Both the position numbers and the translations under genes were made by a program. The notes under the pieces are model-generated. The model saw nothing but the letters and a program-made list of their open reading frames with translations, was not told where the DNA came from and made no database searches. A stretch of DNA of 40,772 nucleotides from Bacteroidota bacterium (GTDB lineage: Bacteria; Bacteroidota; Bacteroidia; Chitinophagales; Chitinophagaceae), in NCBI GenBank assembly GCA_013285915.1, contig JABDGS010000027.1:1-40772 (forward strand), in the 5' to 3' direction. This document shows positions 16,501 through 26,207 of the stretch, one piece after another. Position 1 is the stretch's first letter. The number at the start of each line of letters is the position of its first letter.

Positions 16501-19242
16501 ATGAAATCAATCTGCCTTTTTTTAACTGCTGTAATGGTTATATGCTCCTCACAGCTTCTTGCTCAAAATACTGTAACAGGTAACATTGTAAATAATACAA
16601 CTAAGGAAAAATTAGCTGGTGCTTTTGTTACACTTAAAGGTAAAAGTGGGAAAGAAATTAAAACAGTAACGACAACCGGCGGTGATTTTGTTTTTGAAAA
16701 TGTAGTGGCGGGCAACTATACATTAAAAGCAGAGTATGTTGGATATGAAATCTTAACTGCACAAATAACTGTTGCAGCAGGCAAACAAAATTATTTTGCA
16801 ATGGCGCTTGCTGAAAAAAATGCTTCATTAGCAACAGTAAATGTTTTTACGGTTATTAACAGCGATAAAGAAGCATCATCACGCAATGCGGAGAAAAATG
16901 CAAACAACATCATTAATGTTATTTCAGCACAGGGTATTCAACGGTCGCCGGATATAAACGCGGCAAATGTATTACAAAGAATGAGCGGTGTTACACTGCA
17001 AAAAAATTCTGGTGCGGATGAATCGTATGCGATTGTACGAGGATTGGAGCCAAGGTATAATAACACACTTATAAACGGGGTTAAAGTAACAAGCCCCGAT
17101 GAAAAGGCAAGGTTTGTATCGCTTGATATTGTACCAAGTGACCTGTTACAAAAAATAGAAATAAGCAAAACACTTTTGCCTGAAATGGAAGGTGATGCAA
17201 TTGGCGGCACTGTAAACCTTGTTATGAAAGATGCACCTGACACGGTGTTAATAAGGGCTACAGCATCCCTTGGGTACAGCAAGATTTTGCTTGATAGAAA
17301 ATACAGTTACTTTTCGACAAACGACATACAGCAAAAAAGCCTTAACGAAAGGTTTGGCAGCAGTTACGTTGCACAACCGGGCGATTTTAGCCGCAGCAAT
17401 CTTGATTTTAAAGGCAAAACACCCATACCAACAGGCATTGCCGGATTAACATACGGGAAGCGTTTTTTAAATAATAAACTGGGCATTATTGTGGCAGATA
17501 ATTTTCAAAACCAGTATTACGGCACCAACTCCATATTAAACTCTGTAGTGCCTGATATTTACTTAGCCATACCGGCATTAAGCGATGTATCAACAAGGCA
17601 GTTTTCAACTCAACAATTAAACAATGGCCTGTTACTGCATGCAGATTATAACATAAACAACCGCAATAAAATAATATTAAGCAATGTATTGCTGTACAGT
17701 TACCTGGCACAATCACGCATCAGTGTTGATACGGCTATTAAAGGGGGTAATGGCGGCAGAACCGTACCCGGCACAGGGCCTGTAAGCACTGATTATTCAT
17801 CACTTACCACCCATGAGTTACTTGAAAATTTAAAGCTGGAAGGCAGGCACATATTATCGCAGCATTTGTTTTTTGACTGGGCAGGCGTTTTTTCAGTAGC
17901 AACAAAACGATCACCAGACAGGGCTGACCTTAGCGTAAATAAAAAAATTGATACCGTACACACCACCGGTGATGTACACGGGCCTTATACATTTATTACA
18001 ACACCTGATTATTTTGACGATATAAGCAGGGTATGGCAGCACAATAACGATAAGGATTACAGCGCTATAGCCAACCTTAGCTATAAAACAACCATACACA
18101 AAGTATTTATTGATGTTAAGGCAGGCGGATTGTACAGGCATAAAACACGTTATAACCTGCAGGACGCGTACGACTTAAAGCCTACCACAAACAGCAACGG
18201 CGTTAAGCAGGTGTTTACCAATATTTATGATGCACAATGGGTTGTTTATAATCCCGCCGGCACTTACGATTACGATGTAAACAATTATCATGCTTTTGAG
18301 AATGTAACAGCAGGTTTTATACAGGCTAAAATACAAACCAAAAAATTTGATGTGTTTGGCGGTATTCGCACAGAGAAAACTGAACAGGGCTTTACAATAA
18401 ACACCTTTCACCCTGGAGCAATTAATGGTGTGAATAAGGATTATACTGATGTTTTACCCAGCATGATGTTTAATTACAAGCTTAATTTAAAAACAAATAT
18501 CAGGCTGTCTTATTTCAAGTCTATATCAAGGCCTAACTATTACGAGCTTGTGCCTTACCGTATATTAAGCTCCTCTTCGGCTACCGATGAACAGGGCAAC
18601 CCAAATCTTAAGCACAGTATTGCTGATAACCTTGACCTGCGTTATGAGCTTTACCCGGGAGATGAGGAGCAACTGTTTATTGGCGGATTTTATAAGAGGA
18701 TACAAGACCCTATTGAGCTTGCTTATATTGACGGCACCACTTATGAGCCTGTTAACCTTGGCACTGCAACCGTGTGGGGTGCGGAGCTTGTGTATACAAA
18801 ATATTTTGGCAACATTGGTATTACAGGTAACTACACGTACATCTACTCAAAAATTTATTCTATAAAGTCTTATACTGATCTGCAGGCACAAACAACCTAT
18901 GATAAATTACAGGAACGGCCCATGCAAGGCCAAACAGATAATACAGCTAATGTTAGTTTGCTGTACAGGGGCACACACAGGCGCTTTTTTGCACAGTTAG
19001 CCTACCAATATATTGGCAATACGCTGGCGCGCGTATACCCTATTTATGGTTATGACTATTACCAGCAACCACAGTCTTTTCTCGCACTATCAGCCGAATA
19101 CTCCTTCAAAAAACACTTCACTGTTTTTGGCAAATTCAACAACATTTTAAACACGGCCACTACGTATAAAATAAATACGCTGATAGTAGGCCAGGATGTA
19201 TTTAAATCAAATGCCCTTATAGGGTTCAGGTATTCAAGATAA
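16501..19242 (+). CDS. TonB-dependent outer-membrane receptor
   Basis: This encodes 913 residues from the ATG at 16501, which begins a clean signal peptide (MKSICLFLTAVMVICSSQLLAQ). A longer in-frame start at 16423 is unlikely. A CarboxypepD_reg-like domain follows (VTGNIVNNTTKEKLAGAFVTLKG). Next is the plug, with NVLQRMSGVTLQKNSG, YAIVRGLEPRYNNTLINGV and LPEMEGDAIGGTVNLVMKD, then a long 22-strand-type barrel ending ALIGFRYSR. It should import a ligand across the outer membrane with energy from TonB-ExbBD. The gene directly downstream is a lipoprotein, the divergent genes are a phosphatase and a haem peroxidase, and no SusD is present. The ligand is unproven. Confidence 0.93.
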   Translation: MKSICLFLTAVMVICSSQLLAQNTVTGNIVNNTTKEKLAGAFVTLKGKSGKEIKTVTTTGGDFVFENVVAGNYTLKAEYVGYEILTAQITVAAGKQNYFAMALAEKNASLATVNVFTVINSDKEASSRNAEKNANNIINVISAQGIQRSPDINAANVLQRMSGVTLQKNSGADESYAIVRGLEPRYNNTLINGVKVTSPDEKARFVSLDIVPSDLLQKIEISKTLLPEMEGDAIGGTVNLVMKDAPDTVLIRATASLGYSKILLDRKYSYFSTNDIQQKSLNERFGSSYVAQPGDFSRSNLDFKGKTPIPTGIAGLTYGKRFLNNKLGIIVADNFQNQYYGTNSILNSVVPDIYLAIPALSDVSTRQFSTQQLNNGLLLHADYNINNRNKIILSNVLLYSYLAQSRISVDTAIKGGNGGRTVPGTGPVSTDYSSLTTHELLENLKLEGRHILSQHLFFDWAGVFSVATKRSPDRADLSVNKKIDTVHTTGDVHGPYTFITTPDYFDDISRVWQHNNDKDYSAIANLSYKTTIHKVFIDVKAGGLYRHKTRYNLQDAYDLKPTTNSNGVKQVFTNIYDAQWVVYNPAGTYDYDVNNYHAFENVTAGFIQAKIQTKKFDVFGGIRTEKTEQGFTINTFHPGAINGVNKDYTDVLPSMMFNYKLNLKTNIRLSYFKSISRPNYYELVPYRILSSSSATDEQGNPNLKHSIADNLDLRYELYPGDEEQLFIGGFYKRIQDPIELAYIDGTTYEPVNLGTATVWGAELVYTKYFGNIGITGNYTYIYSKIYSIKSYTDLQAQTTYDKLQERPMQGQTDNTANVSLLYRGTHRRFFAQLAYQYIGNTLARVYPIYGYDYYQQPQSFLALSAEYSFKKHFTVFGKFNNILNTATTYKINTLIVGQDVFKSNALIGFRYSR

Positions 19243-19271
19243 TCGTAAAAACTAAAATAAAATAAACAACA

Positions 19272-20486
19272 ATGAAAACACGAAAATTATCTTTCCTGCT
19301 GTTTGCTGCAGGTATAACCGTATTAGTGGCATCATGCTCAAAGAAGGACACAACCACGGTGATAACACCAACAGTACCGGCTTCTAATCCCATTGCACCG
19401 GGCAGCATTTCAGGCTTTGTAAAAGGCACTTTTACTACCGGTAACACTTACACTATTACTGCCGATCTTACAGTGAAACCAGGTGATACCCTTGCTGCGC
19501 AGCAGGGCGTAACAGTTATTGTAAAAAATAATGCACAGGTAAACATTGCAGGCGTTCTTTTGCTGGTAGGTACGGCAGACCAACCGATATCTTTTAATTC
19601 AGACAGCAATACTCCAGGTTCGTGGGGTGGGTTTCAATGCGACAGCGCACAGTCAGTAACGGTTAAGTGGGTAAAGATTGCCAACACCGGCGGCCCCGAC
19701 CCTTCAGGCGGCCCAAGAAAAAGTTTATTTGTTGCAGCACCTGTTAATGTTGACATTGAGGACTCATGGTTTACAAATGGCCAGGATGACATTATACGTT
19801 GCCAGGCAGGCGCCAGGGTAACTATACTGCGTAATACCATTCAATGCTCAGGCAGCACCGATGGCGAGGCTATAAATTTAAAATCAGGTGTTGTGGGTGA
19901 TGTTGGCTACAACGTTGTTTACAGCCAGGCAGGTACCGGTGTAAAGCTTGAAACAAGCAGCACGGCACCGTTTCCGCAAACTGTAGTTAATGTATTTAAT
20001 AATACCCTTGTATCAAACGGCTGGAGAAGAGGTGCTGCTGAACCCGGCAGAGGTGTTTCAGTAGGCTTGAACGCAAAAGCCAATATATACAACAATGTAA
20101 TGGTTGACAACTACCAGGGACTTGAGCTGTTTACTGACGCCGATACCGTTAACACAAAATACGGCAATAACCTTTTTTATGCATCAATTGATAATTATAG
20201 CGATACAACTGTTCACCCGAATATCTCTATACCGCTAAGGAGTAATTTTTATCCTGGCGATGGTGTTGGCAAGCCACAGGCAAGCGACCTTATTTCAACA
20301 GCAGTTGGCGACAAAGACCCCATGTTTAAAAGTTTTGATGGCAAAGTGGCAACGCCAAATGGTGCTGCAACAAGCAACGATTATCATTTGCAGACAGGCT
20401 CACCTGCTATTGGCAAGGGCAATGCAACATACGGCGTTGATCTTGGGGCTTACACATCAGATGCAACAAAGTCAAACAAGCACTAA
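19272..20486 (+). CDS. beta-helix lipoprotein paired with the TonB receptor
   Basis: This encodes 404 residues with a lipoprotein signal (LLFAAGITVLVASCSKKD). After it comes a series of strand-turn repeats, GVTVIVKNNAQVNIAGVLLLVG, SVTVKWVKIANTGG, ARVTILRNTIQCSG and KANIYNNVMVDN, typical of right-handed parallel beta-helix proteins. It starts 29 bases after the receptor stop and ends in a terminator, so the two form an operon. It is probably surface or periplasm-facing and may capture the receptor's ligand in the role SusD plays elsewhere, which is inference. I see no catalytic motif of a pectate lyase. Confidence 0.82.
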   Translation: MKTRKLSFLLFAAGITVLVASCSKKDTTTVITPTVPASNPIAPGSISGFVKGTFTTGNTYTITADLTVKPGDTLAAQQGVTVIVKNNAQVNIAGVLLLVGTADQPISFNSDSNTPGSWGGFQCDSAQSVTVKWVKIANTGGPDPSGGPRKSLFVAAPVNVDIEDSWFTNGQDDIIRCQAGARVTILRNTIQCSGSTDGEAINLKSGVVGDVGYNVVYSQAGTGVKLETSSTAPFPQTVVNVFNNTLVSNGWRRGAAEPGRGVSVGLNAKANIYNNVMVDNYQGLELFTDADTVNTKYGNNLFYASIDNYSDTTVHPNISIPLRSNFYPGDGVGKPQASDLISTAVGDKDPMFKSFDGKVATPNGAATSNDYHLQTGSPAIGKGNATYGVDLGAYTSDATKSNKH

Positions 20487-20509
20487 TACTTACGGAAACA
20501 TTATTTAAC

Positions 20510-20543
20510 AAAAAAGAGATTGCAATTGCGGTCTCTTTTTTTG
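20510..20543 (+). terminator. rho-independent terminator of the receptor operon
   Basis: AAAAAGAGA pairs with TCTCTTTTT across a short TTGCAATTGCGG centre, followed by T-rich sequence. It lies 24 bases after the beta-helix lipoprotein stop and ends the receptor operon. Confidence 0.75.
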
Positions 20544-20582
20544 TTTTAAAGAAGCTTGTGATGTATTTAAACAGCAATAAGT

Positions 20583-21170
20583 TTACAGCCTTACAATATC
20601 ATAGATCTCAATAGGGTGTGCAAGGTCTTCATCATCTTCTGCTGCGCTGTAAATATCAAGCACTACCTTCATACCGTTATTTACCACCCTGCCAAAAGCA
20701 GCATACCCCTGCCCATCAGGGTTGTTTGTACCGCCATAATCAAATCCATGCTGATCCCCCACACAAATAAAAAACTCTGTGTTTGCTGTGCCCGGTTTTA
20801 AACGGGCGAGTGATACCGTACCATCAGTATGGGTTAATTTGGTTTGCTGGGTAGTTTCGTGCGGAATGCCGGGTAACGATGCGGAAAGCTTATATTTTGA
20901 TTTCCATAAACCGCCCTGTACAAGCCTTGCTTTGTAACTGTCTGAAGGTTGGTTATCATCGCTGAGTATGCGGTAAAAAGAAGTGTTTTTATAATAGCCT
21001 GAATCAACATTTTTTAAGAATGCAGCCACACTCAGCGGCGCTTGCTTTGGAAATAACTCCACTTCTATATCACCCCTGCTTGTCTCGATACGCACATGCG
21101 GGTTATCATAATGATGTGAGCACGAAAAGAACGACAAGCAGATAACAACAATAACAATCGAGCGAAGCAT
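20583..21170 (-). CDS. cyclophilin-type peptidyl-prolyl isomerase, lipoprotein
   Basis: This encodes 195 residues. The signal MLRSIVIVVICLSFFSCSHH carries a lipobox-like FFSC, so it is probably anchored in a periplasmic membrane face. The cyclophilin core shows VRIETSRGDIEVELFPKQAPLSVAAF, the active-site strand SFYRI with its catalytic arginine, VQGG, NTEFFICVGDQ and AAFGRVVNNGMKVV. It should catalyse proline cis-trans isomerisation during folding of exported proteins. Length is normal for bacterial cyclophilins with a short insertion. It converges with the receptor operon and appears to be a single gene. Confidence 0.92.
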   Translation of the reverse strand: MLRSIVIVVICLSFFSCSHHYDNPHVRIETSRGDIEVELFPKQAPLSVAAFLKNVDSGYYKNTSFYRILSDDNQPSDSYKARLVQGGLWKSKYKLSASLPGIPHETTQQTKLTHTDGTVSLARLKPGTANTEFFICVGDQHGFDYGGTNNPDGQGYAAFGRVVNNGMKVVLDIYSAAEDDEDLAHPIEIYDIVRL

Positions 21171-21315
21171 GCTTTACTTTTAAACTGAAAGGTAGGAAGG
21201 AAACGTTGATTTCCGCAGTATGATTCAATTGAACATTGAGGATTGATTAATGAATATTTTTCTTCGCTTAACGAATTAACAAACGACCTTATGACCGATG
21301 ACTTATGACTTAGTT

Positions 21316-23016
21316 TTACCAGCTTCCTCCGCCACCACCACCAAAGCCGCCACCAGAGAAGCCGCCTCCTCCACCACTGCCCCCACTACCCCCACCAAAT
21401 GAAAAACCGCCGCTGCCGGATGATGATGGCGAGCTGATCATACTGCTTTGAGCTGTTGAGATAGTGTTGCTAAAAACTTGTGAGAAATTATGTGGGGAAA
21501 ACCCATAGACAGCGTAGCCGGTATACCAAACCGGAGGACGCACATCAAGCTCATTAAATTTTTTACCCCAGGTTGTAAGTAAATCAAAGGCTACCGCGTA
21601 ACCCATGGTTTTTTCAAAAAAAGATGGGTCTTGTCTAAGCAGGGTTTTTAGCCGGTCTGACTCAGCCTTTTCAATAAACATTTTAAAGCCGGTTACATGC
21701 ATCATTGCTTCATCACCCTTACTGGTACGCTTCATAAATAAGCCACTGCAAAACGCCAGGCCAATGCAAACAATTATCCACACAATGGTTGCCGGGGCCT
21801 CGTACCACTGTGATATAAGGTACCACCCTGCAACACCCAATAATATTAATGCAAATATTATAAGCAAGCCCATTACTTTGGAACTTTTGGTGTAATAACC
21901 TGCATCCAGCGCGCATTTTTTAAGGCTGGCTTCTGCTTGTTCCATTGTTGTATAAAAAGTATTCTCAAGGCCTTTAACGCTGGTATTGTCCCCTTCGGCA
22001 AATAAACCGTCAAACATAATGCGCTCATACGCGGGCGCATTTGCGGGCAGGTTCTTTAGTTTGTGCAATATGGTGTCACTGCCTGTATCTACGTCTCCTC
22101 TTTTCAATTCTTCAACGGTAATATAACCGTAGGCGCCCCAGTGTGGTATAAATGCAATCAAATCGCTGGCATCGCTCTTGTCATTAATAAGAAAGCCCGC
22201 CATAGCGGGGTCGATACCTGGCGGCGGTTGAAAGTCAACAACGTTGGTTAGCTTTCTATCACGCCCAATAGCGCGCCACAGCAGGTAATAGGCCAGTATA
22301 AGAAACAACGGAAATAATACCCAAACATATTTATCTGCAGTAACCTCAAGTTGCGATGCCCGGTATATATAGTCTTTTGGCAGGTTTACCAATACTGTTA
22401 CATCATCACCATAATTCAGTGGCTTTATAGTGGTACCCGTTATTATGCCATTATTGTATGTTATGGTGGCATTACTGTCGTTACTGCCATCACGGCCGGT
22501 ATAAACAAAGTAATCATGATTTGTAAGAGGTGTATTGCCGGGCAGGTGAATAGTAAAACTTACTTTATTAAAATTGGCCGTCCAGTCGGGGCCAAGCATG
22601 TTCCAGTAAAATTTGATAGCAGAATCCGTGTAGAAAAAAGCATACTTTACGCGGTACTGAATAGTGTATTGCTGCCTGCCTGTAATATATTTATCGGCAT
22701 CGCCAACCTTAATATTTACCTTGCCGTCAGCCCTGTTCTTTTTGTACTCCCATCCAGGTACATTTATTTTATAAATATCAATCCAGCGGTTTTCCTCAGT
22801 CCCGTCTGCATTCTTCATCACATAATTCATAGGTATGGCTCGCCAAATGCCATGCTTTTCATCATCAAATTTTACATCGTACTTTTCTGTTACATCAAAA
22901 TAGCAGTCTTTATTAATTACAACATCAACATGCAGGCTGTTAACCGTAAACTCCTGAGCAAAACTTATACACTTAAAAAAGATTGCGAATACGAAACAAA
23001 GCACTGTTTTTCTCAT
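21316..23016 (-). CDS. DUF2207 membrane protein, copy 2
   Basis: This encodes 566 residues. A signal peptide (MRKTVLCFVFAIFFKCISFAQ) is followed by an extracytoplasmic DUF2207 domain (FTVNSLHVDVVINKDCYFDVTEKYDVKFDDEKHGIWRAIP...). Then come a membrane helix near residue 230 (YVWVLFPLFLILAYYLLWRAIG), a cytoplasmic part, and two closely spaced helices near 390-425. The last 40 residues are almost only glycine, serine and phenylalanine, ending GGGSW. It is a close paralogue of the gene before it, 19 bases upstream. Function is unknown; DUF2207 proteins often stand beside lemA, as here. Confidence 0.88.
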   Translation of the reverse strand: MRKTVLCFVFAIFFKCISFAQEFTVNSLHVDVVINKDCYFDVTEKYDVKFDDEKHGIWRAIPMNYVMKNADGTEENRWIDIYKINVPGWEYKKNRADGKVNIKVGDADKYITGRQQYTIQYRVKYAFFYTDSAIKFYWNMLGPDWTANFNKVSFTIHLPGNTPLTNHDYFVYTGRDGSNDSNATITYNNGIITGTTIKPLNYGDDVTVLVNLPKDYIYRASQLEVTADKYVWVLFPLFLILAYYLLWRAIGRDRKLTNVVDFQPPPGIDPAMAGFLINDKSDASDLIAFIPHWGAYGYITVEELKRGDVDTGSDTILHKLKNLPANAPAYERIMFDGLFAEGDNTSVKGLENTFYTTMEQAEASLKKCALDAGYYTKSSKVMGLLIIFALILLGVAGWYLISQWYEAPATIVWIIVCIGLAFCSGLFMKRTSKGDEAMMHVTGFKMFIEKAESDRLKTLLRQDPSFFEKTMGYAVAFDLLTTWGKKFNELDVRPPVWYTGYAVYGFSPHNFSQVFSNTISTAQSSMISSPSSSGSGGFSFGGGSGGSGGGGGFSGGGFGGGGGGSW

Positions 23017-23035
23017 ACATTAGGGTTGAATATAT

Positions 23036-24706
23036 TTACCAGCTTCCACCGCCACCACCGCCAAAACCGCCACCGGAGAAACCACCACCGCCACTGCCAC
23101 CACTACCCGACGACGAAGGTATACTTACCATATTGGTTTGCGCGGTTGACATAGTGCTGTTTAAATTTTGTGAGAAGCTGTATGGTGAAAACGCGTATAG
23201 GCCATAACCGTAATACCATGTTGGCGGCTGCACATCAAGCCCGTCAAACTTTTTGCCCCAGGCAGTTAACATGCCAAAGGCTAACGCGTAGCCCATAGTT
23301 TTTTCAAAGTACGTCGGATCTTCTTTTAGTAAAACTGCGAGCCTGTCTTTATCAGCTTTTTCAATAAACATTTTAAAGCCTGTTATATGCATCATTGCTT
23401 CATCACCTTTGCTGGTACGTTTCATAAATATCCTGGAACAAAGTATTAATATAACGCAAACAATTACCCAAACTATTACTGCTACCTGCCCATACCAATC
23501 GTTTAATATATATGCCCCAATTACACCAATAATAATTATACCTGCACTAACAAGGCAACCTGAACTATTTGAGCTTTTTGTATAATACCCTGCCGCCATC
23601 GCGCTGCTTTTTAGCTTTGCCTTACCATCGTTCATGGTTTTGTAGAAAGTATTTTTAAGGCTGCTCATACTCACATCATCACCGCTTCTGAATAGCCCGT
23701 TAAACAGCGTTGTCTCATAATCTGGCGAACCGACGGGCAGCTCTTTTATTTTATGAAGAATAGTATCGCCATGACTGAAAATACCCTTTTTCTCCACCTG
23801 CTCAACCGTTATATACCCGTATGCGCCCCAATGCGGAATGAATGCAATCAGATCGCTTGCATCGCTTTGATCATTTATAAGAAAGCCGGCCATCGCAGGG
23901 TCTATACCGGGTGGTGGCTGAAATTCAACAACCTTAATTATTTTGTTATCCCTGCCAATTTTTCTCCACAACAGGTAGTATGCAAGTATTAATATAAGCG
24001 GAAAAAGTACATACCCAAATTCGTCAATAAACTTATTAAAAGCGCTGGGTTGTGCAATGTAGTTTGCCGGCAGGTTTATTAAAACGGTTAGGTCTTTACC
24101 ATTACCTAATACCTCCGTTGCCTCACCACTAACCACCCCATCAGCGTAGCTGATTTTAGCGGCGCTATCGTTACTGCCATACTGCCCCGTGTAAACGAAA
24201 TAGTCTTTGTTAGTCAGCGGTAAAGCTTCAGGTAAATGAATTGTAAAATTCACCTTCTCAAAATCTGCCATCCACTCGCGGCCTAAAAAATTCCAGTAAA
24301 ATTTGGTGGCTGTGCTGCTGTACAAAAACGCATATTTAACCCGGTATTTAATAGTGTATTGCTGGCTGCCGCTAACATATTTATCAGCATCGCCAATTTT
24401 TATATTAAGATTACCATCGGCACGGCTTTTTTTAAATGGCCATCCCGGTACGCTAATGTTTGAAATATTAACAGATGTTGTTTTAGTATTGCCATCTGTA
24501 TCCTTTACTTCGTATACATAGGGTATTTTTCGCCAAAGGCCATGTTTGTCCTCGCTAAAATCAACATCATATTTTTCCTCTACATCAAAATAACCGTCTT
24601 TACTAATGGTTATATCAACATGGTAGTTTTTTACAGTAAAGCCCTGTGCAAACAGAAGCTTACTTAATACAATACACAGGCAAAAAAGAATAAATTTTTT
24701 TTTCAT
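23036..24706 (-). CDS. DUF2207 membrane protein, copy 1
   Basis: This encodes 556 residues from the ATG at 24706. The architecture matches the next gene: signal peptide (MKKKFILFCLCIVLSKLLFAQ), N-terminal DUF2207 domain (YHVDITISKDGYFDVEEKYDVDF), a membrane helix (YVLFPLILILAYYLLWRKIG), a pair of later helices, and a glycine-rich tail ending GGGSW. FQPPPGIDPAMAGFLINDQSDASDLIAFIPHWGAYGYITVE is conserved almost unchanged between the two copies. They look like a tandem duplication that has diverged over the middle. It follows lemA closely, giving a lemA-DUF2207-DUF2207 operon. Confidence 0.88.
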   Translation of the reverse strand: MKKKFILFCLCIVLSKLLFAQGFTVKNYHVDITISKDGYFDVEEKYDVDFSEDKHGLWRKIPYVYEVKDTDGNTKTTSVNISNISVPGWPFKKSRADGNLNIKIGDADKYVSGSQQYTIKYRVKYAFLYSSTATKFYWNFLGREWMADFEKVNFTIHLPEALPLTNKDYFVYTGQYGSNDSAAKISYADGVVSGEATEVLGNGKDLTVLINLPANYIAQPSAFNKFIDEFGYVLFPLILILAYYLLWRKIGRDNKIIKVVEFQPPPGIDPAMAGFLINDQSDASDLIAFIPHWGAYGYITVEQVEKKGIFSHGDTILHKIKELPVGSPDYETTLFNGLFRSGDDVSMSSLKNTFYKTMNDGKAKLKSSAMAAGYYTKSSNSSGCLVSAGIIIIGVIGAYILNDWYGQVAVIVWVIVCVILILCSRIFMKRTSKGDEAMMHITGFKMFIEKADKDRLAVLLKEDPTYFEKTMGYALAFGMLTAWGKKFDGLDVQPPTWYYGYGLYAFSPYSFSQNLNSTMSTAQTNMVSIPSSSGSGGSGGGGFSGGGFGGGGGGSW

Positions 24707-24750
24707 GCCGGGCAATGTTTGATAATAAAAAGATTTGAAAAGGGGCTGTT

Positions 24751-25314
24751 CTATTTTGAAAAATCAACAACCACGTTCTCTTTTGACGCTTCATCAACCT
24801 GGAAATAGTCAAAGTGCTGAAATTTAAACATACCTGAAAACATAGCAGCGGGAAAAGTTTCGCCGTAAGTATTGTTATCACGCACTGTAGCATTGTAGTA
24901 CCGGCGGCTGCGCTCAAGGCTTTCTTCAATTTCCGCGAGCTTGTTTTGGAGATCTAAAAAATTGGTGTTGGCCTTTAGGTCAGGATAGCTTTCACTTAAC
25001 GCAAAAATGCTTCTAAGAGATTGCTGCAATTGGTTTTCAGCAGCAATTTTGGCATTAATGTCGTCGGCCTTAACATTAACAGCCATGTTGCGGGCCTGCA
25101 CTATTTTTTCAAGCGTACCGCTTTCGTGGGCGGCATAACCCTTTACAGTGTTCACAAGGTTTGGTATAAGATCGTGCCTGCGTTTAAGCTGCACATCTAT
25201 ATTACTCCACCCATCTTTTACAAGGTTACGGTTGCGTGCAAAGCGGTTAAAAATATTTATCAGTACCAGGCAAATGAGGAGAATTACTCCGCCGGCAATT
25301 AACAGAGGTATCAT
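24751..25314 (-). CDS. lemA: LemA family protein
   Basis: This encodes 187 residues. It has the classic LemA build: an N-terminal membrane helix (MIPLLIAGGVILLICLVLINIF), then NRNLVKDGWSNIDVQLKRRHDLIPNLVNTVKGYAAHE and a long helical bundle with NKLAEIEESLERSRRYYNATVRDNN and the FPAAMFSGMFKFQHFDYF segment. LemA proteins are membrane-anchored with an extracytoplasmic N-terminus; their biochemical role is unsettled. The gene heads an operon with two DUF2207 proteins. It has its own gap of 67 bases to the gene upstream, but no clear promoter motif. Confidence 0.94.
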   Translation of the reverse strand: MIPLLIAGGVILLICLVLINIFNRFARNRNLVKDGWSNIDVQLKRRHDLIPNLVNTVKGYAAHESGTLEKIVQARNMAVNVKADDINAKIAAENQLQQSLRSIFALSESYPDLKANTNFLDLQNKLAEIEESLERSRRYYNATVRDNNTYGETFPAAMFSGMFKFQHFDYFQVDEASKENVVVDFSK

Positions 25315-25381
25315 ATAGCAAATTGTTTAGTTAATGAATTTAAGGCTTTATTTCGCATGCAATATACCCTGCTAACGGTAA

Positions 25382-26137
25382 TTATTGCGACAGTTTTTCA
25401 AAAAACTCCGCATTAAGCATGTCACGCCCTTTTTTAATATCAAACAATAAATTATAGTCGGGCTGTATATTGCGCATTGCATGCGGAAAGCCACATTCGT
25501 TAAATACCTGTATATAATTGGCCGACAGGCTGAATTTTTGAAGAGAAACACTGTCCATACAGCCTTCTTCTTTAATTCTCTCCAAAAAAAATACATAATC
25601 ATCTTTATCTACATAGCCGCTGTCAAGGTTCTTTTTCGTATCCTGCATGCTCTTCTTTAAGCCTGACTGTTTATAATGTAACATGGTATTTCTAAAGGCA
25701 CTGTAACCTGCAGCTTTTATTATGGATGATAACGAAAGACTTTCACCGGTAACAAGGTTAAAGTTAAAGTAGCAGTAGTATGACCATTGATACGCGCCTT
25801 CAACCTGCAGGTAAACATTAAGTGACAATATGCCGTTTTTATTAAAGGTTACTGTGTAATCCATATCGGTTAAGTAACCGGCAGCATATTGCTTAAGGGC
25901 ATCGGCGGTGTTATTGATTGTTGTATCAACCAGGTTGTCATCAAGCAATACTTTCTTTATGTTTTTATTTATAACACTTGCAACAGCAACATTATTTATT
26001 ACTACTACAGGGTACTTAATACTCGCAGAAGTATCATTTGTTTTTGGTGAATGAATATTTATATCAGTAAACGCCGCAGATTGAGCCATAGCGCGCACCT
26101 GAAGTAATATACCTATAAACAACAACCACTTAGCCAT
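25382..26137 (-). CDS. exported protein, DUF3298-like
   Basis: This encodes 251 residues from the ATG at 26137, which begins a signal peptide (MAKWLLFIGILLQVRAMAQ). The mature protein has a hallmark order: SIKYPVVVINNVAVASVINKNIKK, then DYTVTFNKNGILSLNVYLQVEGAY, then YCYFNFNLVTGESLSLSSII. This recalls the DUF4163/DUF3298 pair found in PdaC- and RsiV-like proteins, where DUF3298 binds or inhibits other proteins. The family call is moderate. The function is not known. It sits between the lemA operon and the metalloprotease gene, from which it is separated by a terminator. Confidence 0.7.
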   Translation of the reverse strand: MAKWLLFIGILLQVRAMAQSAAFTDINIHSPKTNDTSASIKYPVVVINNVAVASVINKNIKKVLLDDNLVDTTINNTADALKQYAAGYLTDMDYTVTFNKNGILSLNVYLQVEGAYQWSYYCYFNFNLVTGESLSLSSIIKAAGYSAFRNTMLHYKQSGLKKSMQDTKKNLDSGYVDKDDYVFFLERIKEEGCMDSVSLQKFSLSANYIQVFNECGFPHAMRNIQPDYNLLFDIKKGRDMLNAEFFEKLSQ

Positions 26138-26152
26138 AACAAGATGTTGAAA

Positions 26153-26186
26153 CAAAAAGTGCTGAAAGCATTACGCCCTCAGCACT
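26153..26186 (-). terminator. terminator after the T9SS metalloprotease gene
   Basis: On the minus strand AGTGCTGA pairs with TCAGCACT around a 13-nt loop and is followed by TTTTTG. It lies about 20 bases after the metalloprotease stop. Confidence 0.75.
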
Positions 26187-26207
26187 ATGTTGATAATATT
26201 TTACTTT

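Noticed and set aside
22351..23154. 267-codon plus-strand frame
   Set aside because: It is antisense to the two DUF2207 genes; the proline/histidine-rich end is the complement of their glycine-rich tails.
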